The position numbers and the translations under genes are program-made. This document shows, in pieces, positions 26,894 to 34,716 of a stretch of 42,769 nucleotides of DNA. The DNA is from Alphaproteobacteria bacterium. GTDB taxonomy: Bacteria; Pseudomonadota; Alphaproteobacteria; ATCC43930; CGMCC-115725. Location: NCBI GenBank assembly GCA_019240125.1, contig JAFAYW010000282.1:1-42769 (forward strand), read 5' to 3'. The notes beneath the pieces are model-generated. The model was given only the letters and a program-made list of their open reading frames with translations, had not been told where the DNA came from and did not search any database. Each line of letters begins with the position of its first letter. Within the stretch, counting starts at the first letter, position 1.

Positions 26894-27853
26894 ATGCAGG
26901 TGCAAGCCTGGTCGCGACAACGGATAGAGGAAACCGCGCTGCCGGGTCCCAGCGCGGTAATCTCGATGGCGGATGCGCCGGATCAGCTCGCGATCGTCAA
27001 AGATCAGGTCAATGTCGTAGCGCGTCTAAACCTGATCTTCAACGACACCACCGAGGAATACCTTGGCGTCCGCCCGCCGACTGTGGAGGACGCCCGACAA
27101 ATACTCAGCTTCGTCAACGCATGGCACCATCAGCCATACTTGATCATCCAATGTCAGATCGGCGTGGGTCGAAGCCAGGCGGTGCTTGCCGCCTTGCTGA
27201 AGATCAATGGTCAGGAACACTATAAGAATGTGCTTGCGAATGGCACCTATAACCGGAGGCTCTTTAAGAGCCTCCTTATAGCAGCCGGTGCGACGCCAGA
27301 GCCGGAACCGCTGGTATCTATCGCCGTACGTATCAAATACGCACCCGACAGACTGAACATGTTCATTCTGTCGATGAAGCGGCAACGCCATGAGAACTGG
27401 GAGTTGGTGGCAGTTACCGATGGTCCCAATGAAGGTGCTGCGCGGCTCGTCACCAGTATGGACGAGCCACGTGTTCGCCTTATTCAAACCGACAAGCGGC
27501 TCGGCCGGTGGGGTCATCCGTATCGGCAACTCGGTCTGGACGCCTGCCGCGGCGAGTTTATCGGCGTGAGCAACGACGATAATTACTACGTACCGGGATA
27601 TATCGAGCAGATGCTGAACGCGCTCGCCAATGCCGATGTTGCGATGTGCCAAACGCTGCATAGCAACGTCGCGTGGAGCGTTGATCGCGTTGGTATTGAT
27701 CTTGGATGCTGGATCGCGCGCGCCTCGCTCGTGCGCCAGGTTCCGTGGCCCGGTGACGAATACACGAGTGATCAGGATTATATGCGATCGCTCGTCGAGG
27801 CTGCGAAAGGCCGGATTGCCGCAATTCAGAAGCCGCTATTTATCCATAACTGA
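26894..27853 (+). CDS. protein tyrosine phosphatase-like / family 2 glycosyltransferase fusion
   Basis: A 319-residue two-domain protein. Residues 1-130 resemble the small alphaproteobacterial tyrosine phosphatases of COG5350: VISMADAPD, a helix PTVEDARQILSFVNAW, then the strand LIIQ and the signature CQIGVGRS, i.e. Cx5R with Cys87 and Arg93 intact. Residues 139-319 are a GT-A glycosyltransferase: PLVSIAVRIKYAPDRLNMFILS, ENWELVAVTDG, a DxD-like SNDDN (Asp228/Asp229) before YYVPGYIEQML, and DEYTSDQDYMRSL near the likely catalytic base. One could dephosphorylate a lipid, sugar or protein while the other transfers sugar. I do not know this combination as a described family. A sugar O-methyltransferase gene follows after 112 bases. 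Confidence 0.75.
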   Translation: MQVQAWSRQRIEETALPGPSAVISMADAPDQLAIVKDQVNVVARLNLIFNDTTEEYLGVRPPTVEDARQILSFVNAWHHQPYLIIQCQIGVGRSQAVLAALLKINGQEHYKNVLANGTYNRRLFKSLLIAAGATPEPEPLVSIAVRIKYAPDRLNMFILSMKRQRHENWELVAVTDGPNEGAARLVTSMDEPRVRLIQTDKRLGRWGHPYRQLGLDACRGEFIGVSNDDNYYVPGYIEQMLNALANADVAMCQTLHSNVAWSVDRVGIDLGCWIARASLVRQVPWPGDEYTSDQDYMRSLVEAAKGRIAAIQKPLFIHN

Positions 27854-27965
27854 CAGCAAAGCCCCGGCGGCAAGCGTCGCGTGGACCGCCCGGCCGATTG
27901 ACGCTCAGATCAGCCGAACATGACTATGCGCCTCCAACTCATGACTTGGAATGTTTTAGCTACAC

Positions 27966-28667
27966 ATGACTTTACAAGAGATATTCAGCACGCTCCAACT
28001 TTCCTGCGATAAGTTTTCGCATTATCTCCCGCTTTACGAGAAATGGTTTGCGCGGTTCGTTGGTAATGCTCCAAGAATCTTGGAGATCGGCATCCAATAT
28101 GGCGGAAGCGCCGAGATGTGGAGTAAGTATTTTGGTTCAGGAACAATCGTTCATGGCGTCGATATAAACCCACAATGCACTGAGACAGAGTATCTAAAAA
28201 TTCACATCGGCAATCAAGGCTCGCCGCATTTCTGGACGAATTTCGCTGGCACGATCGATAGTCAATTCGATATTATAATCGACGATGGAAGCCACGAAAA
28301 CTATCATCAGATTTTGACACTTGTACAGACCTATCCTCTGCTCAAAGATGGCGGTATATATTGGTGCGAGGATACGCATACAAGTTATTATACTGGCATT
28401 AGAGTGCATGGCGGCGGGCTGAAGAACCCGACGAGCTTTATTGAATATGCGAAGCGGCTGGTTGATGTTCTGAATTGGCCACATACGCATTTTGCCATCG
28501 GCGTTGGTCCAACCCCCAACGGCCCGCATGTGGACGCCGAGTTGATTGCCTTGTTCGGCAACACTCAGGGCATTCATTTTTATGACAGTATCGTCATACT
28601 TGAAAAGGGCCCCCGTTTCCGGTTTGAGCGGGTGGTGCGCCAGCCGCCGGAGGGCAAAATCGGGTGA
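27966..28667 (+). CDS. class I SAM-dependent sugar O-methyltransferase (MycE/ElmMI-like)
   Basis: A 233-residue methyltransferase. Motif I is RILEIGIQYGGSAEMW (37-52), the SAM ribose-binding acid is in VHGVDINPQ (Asp66), the metal-binding DDGSH is at 106-110, and IYWCEDTHTSYY provides Glu135/Asp136. This set is the hallmark of divalent-metal-dependent sugar O-methyltransferases such as MycE and the rhamnose O-methyltransferases of glycosylated natural products. The C-terminal FYDSIVILEK is also typical. Base composition is visibly AT-richer than the neighbours, suggesting recent transfer. With the glycosyltransferase upstream it could methylate a surface or pilin glycan. Confidence 0.8.
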   Translation: MTLQEIFSTLQLSCDKFSHYLPLYEKWFARFVGNAPRILEIGIQYGGSAEMWSKYFGSGTIVHGVDINPQCTETEYLKIHIGNQGSPHFWTNFAGTIDSQFDIIIDDGSHENYHQILTLVQTYPLLKDGGIYWCEDTHTSYYTGIRVHGGGLKNPTSFIEYAKRLVDVLNWPHTHFAIGVGPTPNGPHVDAELIALFGNTQGIHFYDSIVILEKGPRFRFERVVRQPPEGKIG

Positions 28668-28680
28668 CAAAATCGGGTGA
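28655..28680 (+). repeat. tandem 13-bp duplication at the methyltransferase stop
   Basis: The unit caaaatcgggtga occurs twice in direct succession (28655-28667 and 28668-28680). The first copy contains the TGA stop of the methyltransferase and the second duplicates it downstream. It looks like a recent slippage or joint scar at the edge of the AT-rich segment. Confidence 0.8.
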
Positions 28681-28781
28681 TAAGTGCCAGCCACCACGGG
28701 TCGGCAGCGCATCGCCAGGCACTTTTGCGGCGCCCCGCGGAAGGGTAAGTATTCACGACGGACGACGCTCGGGAGTTTTTG

Positions 28782-30086
28782 ATGCTCGCAGACCGATATG
28801 GCTTAGGCTTGTCCACGACGTCTCCCGCGGCGCGCGATGCCTATGTGGAGGCCAGCGAACTAGCTTTGACGTTCTATCCGGGCGCCCTCCCCGCTTACGA
28901 CACGGCCATTGCCGCTGACCCAGGCTTTGCGTTGGCTCATGCCGGCAAGGCACAGGTGCTGATGCGCGAAGGCAATGTCGCTGCCGCGCGCTCAGCCCTG
29001 GTGGCGGCCAGGGAGATGACCGGCGGCTTGTCGGACCGCGAGACGAGCCACATCGCGCTCTTTGATCTCGCCTCCACCGGGCAGACAGACGCGGCCATCG
29101 CCACTGTCTACAAGCATCTGGCGACATGGCCGCTCGACGCGCTTGTGATTTCGATTGCCGCCAATCCGAATGGCCTGCTCGCCGCTTCCGGCCGTATCGG
29201 ACAGAAACATCAGATCGCCGAGTTGATGGACAGCATCGCACCGCATTACGGCGACGATTACTGGTTCCTCTCGTATCACGCGATGGCGCTCTCCGAGGAT
29301 GGGCGTCTCGCGGAGGCGCGGCCGAAAATCGAGCGGTCTGTGGCGCGTAACCCGAAAAACGCGCATGCGGCGCACGGGTTTGCCCATGTCTGCTACGAGA
29401 GCGGCGAGCCGGATACGGCGCGCGCGTTTCTATTGCCGTGGCTCGCCCGGTATCCACGCGACGGGTTCTTCTACGGGCATCTGAGCTGGCATTTGTCGCT
29501 GGTCGAACTCGCGCTTGGCAATTGGGCGGAGGCGCAGCTTCTGTATCGCGATGCCATCAAACTCGATCGCCACAGCGGCGGCCCGCAACAGAAGATGTCG
29601 GATGGGTGCGCGTTCCTGTGGCGATCGGAACTTGCTGGCCACCCGCGCGACGCCGCGGCGTGGCGCGCGATGTCCGATTACGCAAAAGCCGCGCTGCCGC
29701 AGCCGGGAAACGGGCTCGCTGATCTGCACGTCATCCTCGCGCAAGCCGTTTCGGGAGACGATGCCGCGCTCGACCTGCGGGCTCGCCGCATGGAGGAGAT
29801 GGCCGCGGCGGGACGTTATCCCTCCGGCTCCTATCTGCCGACGCTGGCACGGGGCGTCGCCGCGTTCGAACGCGGCGATTTCGCCGCCGCGATCGACGCG
29901 CTGGCACCGCTCGCCGGCCAGAACGAGCGTATCGGCGGCAGCCGCGCGCAGCACGATCTGATCGAGTTCACCCTGCTCAAGGCTTATCTCGCGGCCGATC
30001 GGGTGGAGGAAGCGCGCCGGCTGCTCGGCGGCCGCCGGCCGGGCGCTTCCAGCGTACCGGTGAGCGGGGTCGCCGCAGTGCAGTAA
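28782..30086 (+). CDS. tetratricopeptide repeat protein, TTC38-like
   Basis: A 434-residue helical repeat protein without signal peptide. Helix pairs of TPR type are visible at ALPAYDTAIAADPGFALAHAGKAQVLMREGN, RLAEARPKIERSVARNPKNAHAAHGFAHVCYESGE and GNWAEAQLLYRDAIKLD, with an Ala/Leu-rich end. Overall order and length resemble the TTC38 family shared by bacteria and animals, whose function is not established. The ATG at 28782 is preferred over the adjacent TTG; GGGAG lies at 28771-28775. High-GC codon use resumes here after the AT-rich methyltransferase gene. A small gene for an alpha-beta-barrel-like protein follows after 48 bases. Confidence 0.75.
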   Translation: MLADRYGLGLSTTSPAARDAYVEASELALTFYPGALPAYDTAIAADPGFALAHAGKAQVLMREGNVAAARSALVAAREMTGGLSDRETSHIALFDLASTGQTDAAIATVYKHLATWPLDALVISIAANPNGLLAASGRIGQKHQIAELMDSIAPHYGDDYWFLSYHAMALSEDGRLAEARPKIERSVARNPKNAHAAHGFAHVCYESGEPDTARAFLLPWLARYPRDGFFYGHLSWHLSLVELALGNWAEAQLLYRDAIKLDRHSGGPQQKMSDGCAFLWRSELAGHPRDAAAWRAMSDYAKAALPQPGNGLADLHVILAQAVSGDDAALDLRARRMEEMAAAGRYPSGSYLPTLARGVAAFERGDFAAAIDALAPLAGQNERIGGSRAQHDLIEFTLLKAYLAADRVEEARRLLGGRRPGASSVPVSGVAAVQ

Positions 30087-30134
30087 ACCTCTGTGAGGTG
30101 ACCTGCGGTTCCGCGGCAAGCGAGGGGACAATCG

Positions 30135-30671
30135 GTGATTTACATGGTCGAAATGGATTTCCCGCATCCCGAACGTGAGGCTGCGTGGCACGAATGGTAC
30201 CTTGCCCACATCCGCGTGCTGCTGACCGTGCCGGGTTTTCGAGCGTCGCAGCGGTTCAGGGCGGTCAGCCCGATGCCGGCGCCATACCTGGCGCTGCATG
30301 AGGTTGAGTCGGCGGCGTTGTTTGACAGCGCGGATTATCGCAGCCGCGGCGGTCCGGCATCGACCGGCGAATGGCGTGACCTTCATACCAACTGGCAGCG
30401 CAACCTGCTCGACGGCCTCGATGAGACGCCGGAGGTGTCGCCGGACGCGCATCTTCTGCTGGTGCGCGATGCACCCGAGGTGCGATTGCCGCCGGAGATT
30501 ACCGTCAGCCCGCTGCGTGGCGTCGGGCTCGATCGCAAAATCGAGGAATGCCGACTGGCTGTCGTGACGGGCGACGCGGCGGCGCTGATCGATTTGGTCG
30601 AACGTGACCCGAGATGCGGGCTCTACCGCCCGATCAGCGAGAAGATTTGCGCCGCGCCCGGCAGTTGCTGA
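30135..30671 (+). CDS. small dimeric alpha-beta-barrel-like protein of unknown function
   Basis: A 178-residue protein. Residues 1-95 (MVEMDFPHPEREAAWHEWYLAHI, LTVPGFRASQRFRAV, YLALHEVES) follow the EthD/antibiotic-monooxygenase-like ferredoxin fold: a beta strand, a helix containing HEWY, and a 'vPGf' turn. The second half has no recognised domain. The Trp/Tyr/His cluster in the first helix may line a small-molecule pocket. The GTG at 30135 follows AGGGGAC. It converges with the Gfo/Idh/MocA gene (25 bases between stops) and is likely co-transcribed with the TPR gene. The substrate is unknown. Confidence 0.6.
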   Translation: MIYMVEMDFPHPEREAAWHEWYLAHIRVLLTVPGFRASQRFRAVSPMPAPYLALHEVESAALFDSADYRSRGGPASTGEWRDLHTNWQRNLLDGLDETPEVSPDAHLLLVRDAPEVRLPPEITVSPLRGVGLDRKIEECRLAVVTGDAAALIDLVERDPRCGLYRPISEKICAAPGSC

Positions 30672-30696
30672 AGCCCTGCGCCGCCGAGGCCGTGCT

Positions 30697-31803
30697 TCAA
30701 CCGAGGCGCTGCTTTTGGCCGGTGGTGGAGGCGCGGACGATCGCATCGATCAGGTGGTGCCGCTTGACGGCGGCATCAAAACCGGGGCTGGCCGGCGTCC
30801 CGTTGCGGATACTCGTCGCGAGCTGCGCATAAAGCTGGGCAACGTTGTAGGGCGAGTTGATCGGGGTGTCCTCGGGCACGTTTCGATATGTCGCCGGTAT
30901 CGGCAGTTCCGCGACGCTCGTACCCTTGCCCTGGCCGCCATGCAAAGACAGTTCCTGCCGCTGCATCGAACCGCCGGTGGTCGATGCGATCACCAGATCG
31001 CCCTCGCTGCCATGGATTTCAAATAGAAACTCGGTGCCGCGCGCCATTCCTCCGCGGATCTGGAACGACACGACTGCGCCGCTGTTCAGGATGCCGCTGA
31101 CCGCGAGTTGGTCGGGCGAGGTCAACGGCACCTCGCCCTGATCGTCGGTGACGATGCGGTCGCGCTGATGGATGGCGAAGGCGCTGAGCTCGCGAAACTC
31201 GCCGAGGCAATGACACAGCGCATCGATCTGATGCCCGCCGGTTATGGTCATCAGATTCGCGCCGTTGCTGAAATCGGCCTGATAGGCGCGATCGAGCTTG
31301 GCGCCCCAGTTGGGGGCGCAACCGATCAGGGTCGCCGTCAGCACCTGTCCGACATAGCCTTCCGCCACCAGGTCCCTGACGTAATTGATGGTTGGCGACC
31401 ATTGGCCCTGCAGCCCGACCGCATGACGCACTCCTTTGCGCTCCGCGGCATCGAGCATCCGCTGCGCCTCGGCGGTGTCGCGACCCAGCGGCCATTCGCT
31501 GTAGACGTGTTTCCCCGCATCGATCGCCGCCATGACCGGCTGATAGTGATCCGGCACCTTCACCGTGACGGTGACCAGGTCGACATCCGGATGCCGGGCC
31601 AGTTCTTCCTGGTTGGAGAACGCCATCGGGATACCGTAATGGCGCGCCGTTGCCTCGGCCGATTCCTGACGGGTCGTACAGACGGCGACAATCTCGAACT
31701 CGGGCAACGCCCGCAATGCCGGGATATGCGCGATTGACGCAAACCCGCGATTGGGGCTCAACCCCACGACACCGACCCGTATCCTGCTGCTGCCAGCCAC
31801 CAT
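30697..31803 (-). CDS. Gfo/Idh/MocA-family oxidoreductase, Gal80-like
   Basis: A 368-residue NAD(P)-binding protein. The Rossmann domain begins RIRVGVVGLSPNRGFASIAHIPAL, and the second domain has GGHQIDALCHCLGEF with the family's G-x-H-x-x-D (His191, Asp194). The EKP motif that normally supplies the catalytic lysine reads SEWPL here (Trp104). Together with LQGQWSPTINYVRDLVAEGYVGQV, this recalls yeast Gal80, a family member that binds NAD(P) but acts as a regulator. Catalysis by the usual mechanism is therefore doubtful. The ATG at 31803 is chosen for the GGGAGGAA ribosome site. It lies 37 bases downstream of the aminotransferase gene, probably in one operon. Confidence 0.85.
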   Translation of the reverse strand: MVAGSSRIRVGVVGLSPNRGFASIAHIPALRALPEFEIVAVCTTRQESAEATARHYGIPMAFSNQEELARHPDVDLVTVTVKVPDHYQPVMAAIDAGKHVYSEWPLGRDTAEAQRMLDAAERKGVRHAVGLQGQWSPTINYVRDLVAEGYVGQVLTATLIGCAPNWGAKLDRAYQADFSNGANLMTITGGHQIDALCHCLGEFRELSAFAIHQRDRIVTDDQGEVPLTSPDQLAVSGILNSGAVVSFQIRGGMARGTEFLFEIHGSEGDLVIASTTGGSMQRQELSLHGGQGKGTSVAELPIPATYRNVPEDTPINSPYNVAQLYAQLATSIRNGTPASPGFDAAVKRHHLIDAIVRASTTGQKQRLG

Positions 31804-31840
31804 TTCCTCCCTATCTACACCGGCCGATTCGCCTCGGCGA

Positions 31841-33223
31841 TTAGCCGCTCGCGAGCGCGAGCAAGGCCTGGCCGAGCGTCTCGACGATGCGGTCGCATTC
31901 GGCGCGAGTGATGACCAGTGGCGGGCATAGCGTGATCGTCGTGCCAAAGCCGCGTCCGCCGCCGGCACGGCCGACGATGACGCCATGATCGCGGCAGAGA
32001 TCGACAATGCCACCGATTTGGCCAGGATCGAGTTGTTCCTTGGTGGCCCGGTCCTTGACCAGTTCGACACCGATCAACAGCCCTTTTCCCCGAACATCGC
32101 CAACATTCCGGTGGCTCTTGAGACTCTGCAGCCCGTCGAGCAGGTACGCGCCGATCTCAACGGCGCGCTCGGTGAGGTTTTCCGCCTGAAGGATTTCGAT
32201 GTTGCGCAATGCCACGGCAGCGGCGACCGGGTGGCCGCCATAGGTGTTGACCTGCATCACCTGGCGATTTTCCGAAGGCTCACCATAGAAGCTGTCGAAG
32301 ACGCTGTTCTTCACCACCGTCGCTGCGATCGGCTGATAGGCGCTGGAGATGCCCTTGGCCACTGCGATGATGTCGGGCGACACGCCGTAATGCTGGTGCG
32401 CGAACATCTTGCCGGTTCGTCCGAAGCCGTTAATGACCTCGTCGACGTGCAGAAGGATTCCGTATTTGCGGCACAGCTTCTCGACCTCGGGGAGGTATTC
32501 GTCAGGCGGAACCGCGACGCCGACACCGCTCATCACCGGCTCGACGATGATCTCCGCAACGCTCTCCGGCCCCTCGCCGAGGATCGCGGTCTCCATCGCC
32601 TTGACGCAGGCCATGCCGCAGCTGGGATAGCTCAGGCCGAACGGGCAGCGGTAGCAATAGGGCGGCGGAACATGCACGAAATCGCCGGAATACGGCTCGA
32701 ACTTGGCCTTGCGTTCGCCCATGCCGCCTGCATCGAGGGTGGCGAGCGTGGTGCCGTGATAGGCATAATAGCGGCTGATCGTCTTGAAGCGGAATTCGCC
32801 GGGGTGCTCGTGCTTCTGGTACTGGCGGGCGAACTTGAAGCCCGCCTCATTTGCCTCCGACCCGGAATTGACGAAATAGGTGTGATAGCCGCCACCCATC
32901 AATTCGTTGATCTTTTCCGCCAGCCCCGCGGCCGGCACATTCATCGCGGTATGGGGAAAATATGAGAGCTGGCGCATCTGCTCGGCCGCGACATCGGCGA
33001 GTTCGCCGCGCCCGTACCCGATATTGACGCACCACAGTCCGGCCATGCCGTCGAGATATTCGGTGCCATCGGCATCGACGATTGTCGAGCCCTCGCTGCG
33101 GGTCACGACCATCTGCCTGGCTTCGAGCGCCTTATGCTGGACGATCGGGTGTAGAACGTTGCCGAGATCCTGTTGCACGACGGCAAGCCGCACCGCGGGG
33201 TCGGGAGAGTTCGACAGCGACAT
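31841..33223 (-). CDS. class III aminotransferase, taurine-pyruvate aminotransferase-like
   Basis: A 460-residue PLP-dependent omega-aminotransferase. GLWCVNIGYG is near 62-71, the phosphate-binding FVNSGSEANEAGFKFAR at 117-133, LLHVDEVINGFGRTGKMF at 257-274, and the PLP lysine Lys290 in AVAKGISSAYQP. A stretch PPYCYRCPFGLSYPSCGMAC (187-206) holds four cysteines, a pattern I recall from taurine-pyruvate aminotransferases. The enzyme would move an amino group from an omega-amino acid or amine (taurine, beta-alanine or similar) to pyruvate. It heads a minus-strand operon with the Gal80-like gene and is divergent from an MFS transporter that may import the substrate. Confidence 0.8.
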   Translation of the reverse strand: MSLSNSPDPAVRLAVVQQDLGNVLHPIVQHKALEARQMVVTRSEGSTIVDADGTEYLDGMAGLWCVNIGYGRGELADVAAEQMRQLSYFPHTAMNVPAAGLAEKINELMGGGYHTYFVNSGSEANEAGFKFARQYQKHEHPGEFRFKTISRYYAYHGTTLATLDAGGMGERKAKFEPYSGDFVHVPPPYCYRCPFGLSYPSCGMACVKAMETAILGEGPESVAEIIVEPVMSGVGVAVPPDEYLPEVEKLCRKYGILLHVDEVINGFGRTGKMFAHQHYGVSPDIIAVAKGISSAYQPIAATVVKNSVFDSFYGEPSENRQVMQVNTYGGHPVAAAVALRNIEILQAENLTERAVEIGAYLLDGLQSLKSHRNVGDVRGKGLLIGVELVKDRATKEQLDPGQIGGIVDLCRDHGVIVGRAGGGRGFGTTITLCPPLVITRAECDRIVETLGQALLALASG

Positions 33224-33408
33224 GACGGCCTCTATGCTGCAAGTTTAACGACGTCTCACTGCGCGAGCCGGGACCAGCGCGCAGCGGCGTTCCCTCCGCG
33301 CGGCGGCAAAATCGGGAAATGCATGTTGCCCAGGTGCCGTCGCTTCTCGCAATGCTATCGTGATGGTTGATTGGCAATCGGCCGCAGCCCGCGGGAGCCC
33401 GTACCTGA
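33224..33408. promoter_or_regulatory. divergent intergenic region, aminotransferase / MFS transporter
   Basis: These 185 bases hold the start regions of two diverging genes that probably work together. The MFS ribosome site GCGGGAG is just before 33409. No specific operator is recognised and no regulator gene is adjacent. Confidence 0.4.
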
Positions 33409-34662
33409 ATGCGGACATTGAATTTGACCCTGCCTGGCGCAGTCGGGGTGGTCGACAGCGCCTATGCCTGGGTGCGTCTGCTGGCCGGAGTGCTGATCAG
33501 CACGATCGGCGGTGTCGGGATGTGGTCGATCGCCGTCGTCTTGCCGACGCTGCAAGCTGATTTCGGCGTCACCCGGGCGGATGTGTCGCTCGCTTATACC
33601 GCCGTGATGTTCGGAGCGGTGATCGGCGGTCCGATCATGGGGTGGCTGTCCGACCGGTTCGGCATCGCGGTACCGGTCGCGATCGGCGCGACAATGCTGG
33701 CGAGCGGACTGGCACTCGCCAGCCAGGCTGCAACGATGTGGCAATTCACGCTGGCGCATGGATTGCTGATCGGGGCGGGAACCTCGGCCAGCTTTGGACC
33801 GGTCATCGCCGACACCTCGCTGTGGTTCGCCAAGCGACGCGGCGTCGCGGTCGCGATCTGCTCGAGCGGCAGCTATCTCGCCGGAACGACCTGGCCGCTG
33901 ATCATCCAGCCCCTCGCCCAGTCGGTAGGGTGGCGCCACGCCTATCTCGGCATCGCCGGGTTCTGCCTGTGTGCGATGCTGCCGCTGCTGCTGGCGATGC
34001 GCCGGCGGCTGCCGCACGAGCGCCCGGCGCGATCCGGGGCCCCGGCATCTCCCGGCGCGGCGGGGGCCGGTGCCGGAAATCAGCTGCAACTGCTGCTGAT
34101 GCTGGCGGGCGTGGCCTGCTGTATCGCGATGGCGATGCCGCAGGTGCACATCGTCGCCTATTGCAGCGATCTCGGTTACGGAGCGGCGCGGGGCGCGGAG
34201 ATGCTGTCGTTGATGTTCGGCACCGGCATTATCAGCCGGCTCAGCTTCGGCTGGGTCGCCGACCGCATCGGCCCGGCGCCGGCTCTGCTCGTCAGCTCGT
34301 CGTTGCAGGCGGCCTCGCTGCTGGCCTATCTGGGGACAAGCGGGCTGACCTCGCTGTACCTCGTCACCGCGATGTTCGGCCTGGTCCAGGGCGGCATCGT
34401 GCCGACCTACGCCTTGATCGTGCGCGAGATCTATCCGGCATCGCAAGCCGGCAGTCGAGTGGGGCTCGTGCTATCCTCGACCCTGGCCGGCATGGCGATC
34501 GGTGGTTGGATGTCGGGCGCGATCTTCGACGCGACGCTGTCCTACCGGGCAGCCTTTCTCAATGGCTTTGCCTGGAACCTGCTGAACATGGCAATCGCGG
34601 CCTGGTTACTGTTCCGCCTGCCGCGCTACCGGGCGGCGATGTTCGCTGACGCAACGTCGTAA
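33409..34662 (+). CDS. MFS transporter, monocarboxylate/OFA-like
   Basis: A 417-residue major facilitator with 12 predicted TM segments. TM1 starts LAGVLISTIGGVGMWSIAVVLPTLQADFGVTRADVSLAYT, the loop 2-3 motif is GWLSDRFG, and TM5 has the SSGSYLAGTTWPLIIQPL pattern of the monocarboxylate or oxalate:formate antiporter-like branch. The N-terminal half ends in a basic, Pro-rich loop (about 195-220) and the second half repeats the fold, with WVADRIGPAPALL. Substrate unknown; organic acid import is the usual role. The ATG at 33409 follows CGGGAG. It is divergent from the aminotransferase and convergent with the next MFS gene. Confidence 0.85.
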   Translation: MRTLNLTLPGAVGVVDSAYAWVRLLAGVLISTIGGVGMWSIAVVLPTLQADFGVTRADVSLAYTAVMFGAVIGGPIMGWLSDRFGIAVPVAIGATMLASGLALASQAATMWQFTLAHGLLIGAGTSASFGPVIADTSLWFAKRRGVAVAICSSGSYLAGTTWPLIIQPLAQSVGWRHAYLGIAGFCLCAMLPLLLAMRRRLPHERPARSGAPASPGAAGAGAGNQLQLLLMLAGVACCIAMAMPQVHIVAYCSDLGYGAARGAEMLSLMFGTGIISRLSFGWVADRIGPAPALLVSSSLQAASLLAYLGTSGLTSLYLVTAMFGLVQGGIVPTYALIVREIYPASQAGSRVGLVLSSTLAGMAIGGWMSGAIFDATLSYRAAFLNGFAWNLLNMAIAAWLLFRLPRYRAAMFADATS

Positions 34663-34716
34663 TTCCCTTTGCTCCGCCTTGGCTCTGCGACACGCACCGC
34701 GGCAAACGGAACCGCC

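Noticed and set aside
26704..27225. 173-residue plus-strand frame before the fusion gene
   Set aside because: It overlaps the phosphatase domain in another frame and shows no motif.
29430..30746. 438-residue minus-strand open frame
   Set aside because: Antisense to the TPR gene and the small barrel-like gene; no recognisable motif.
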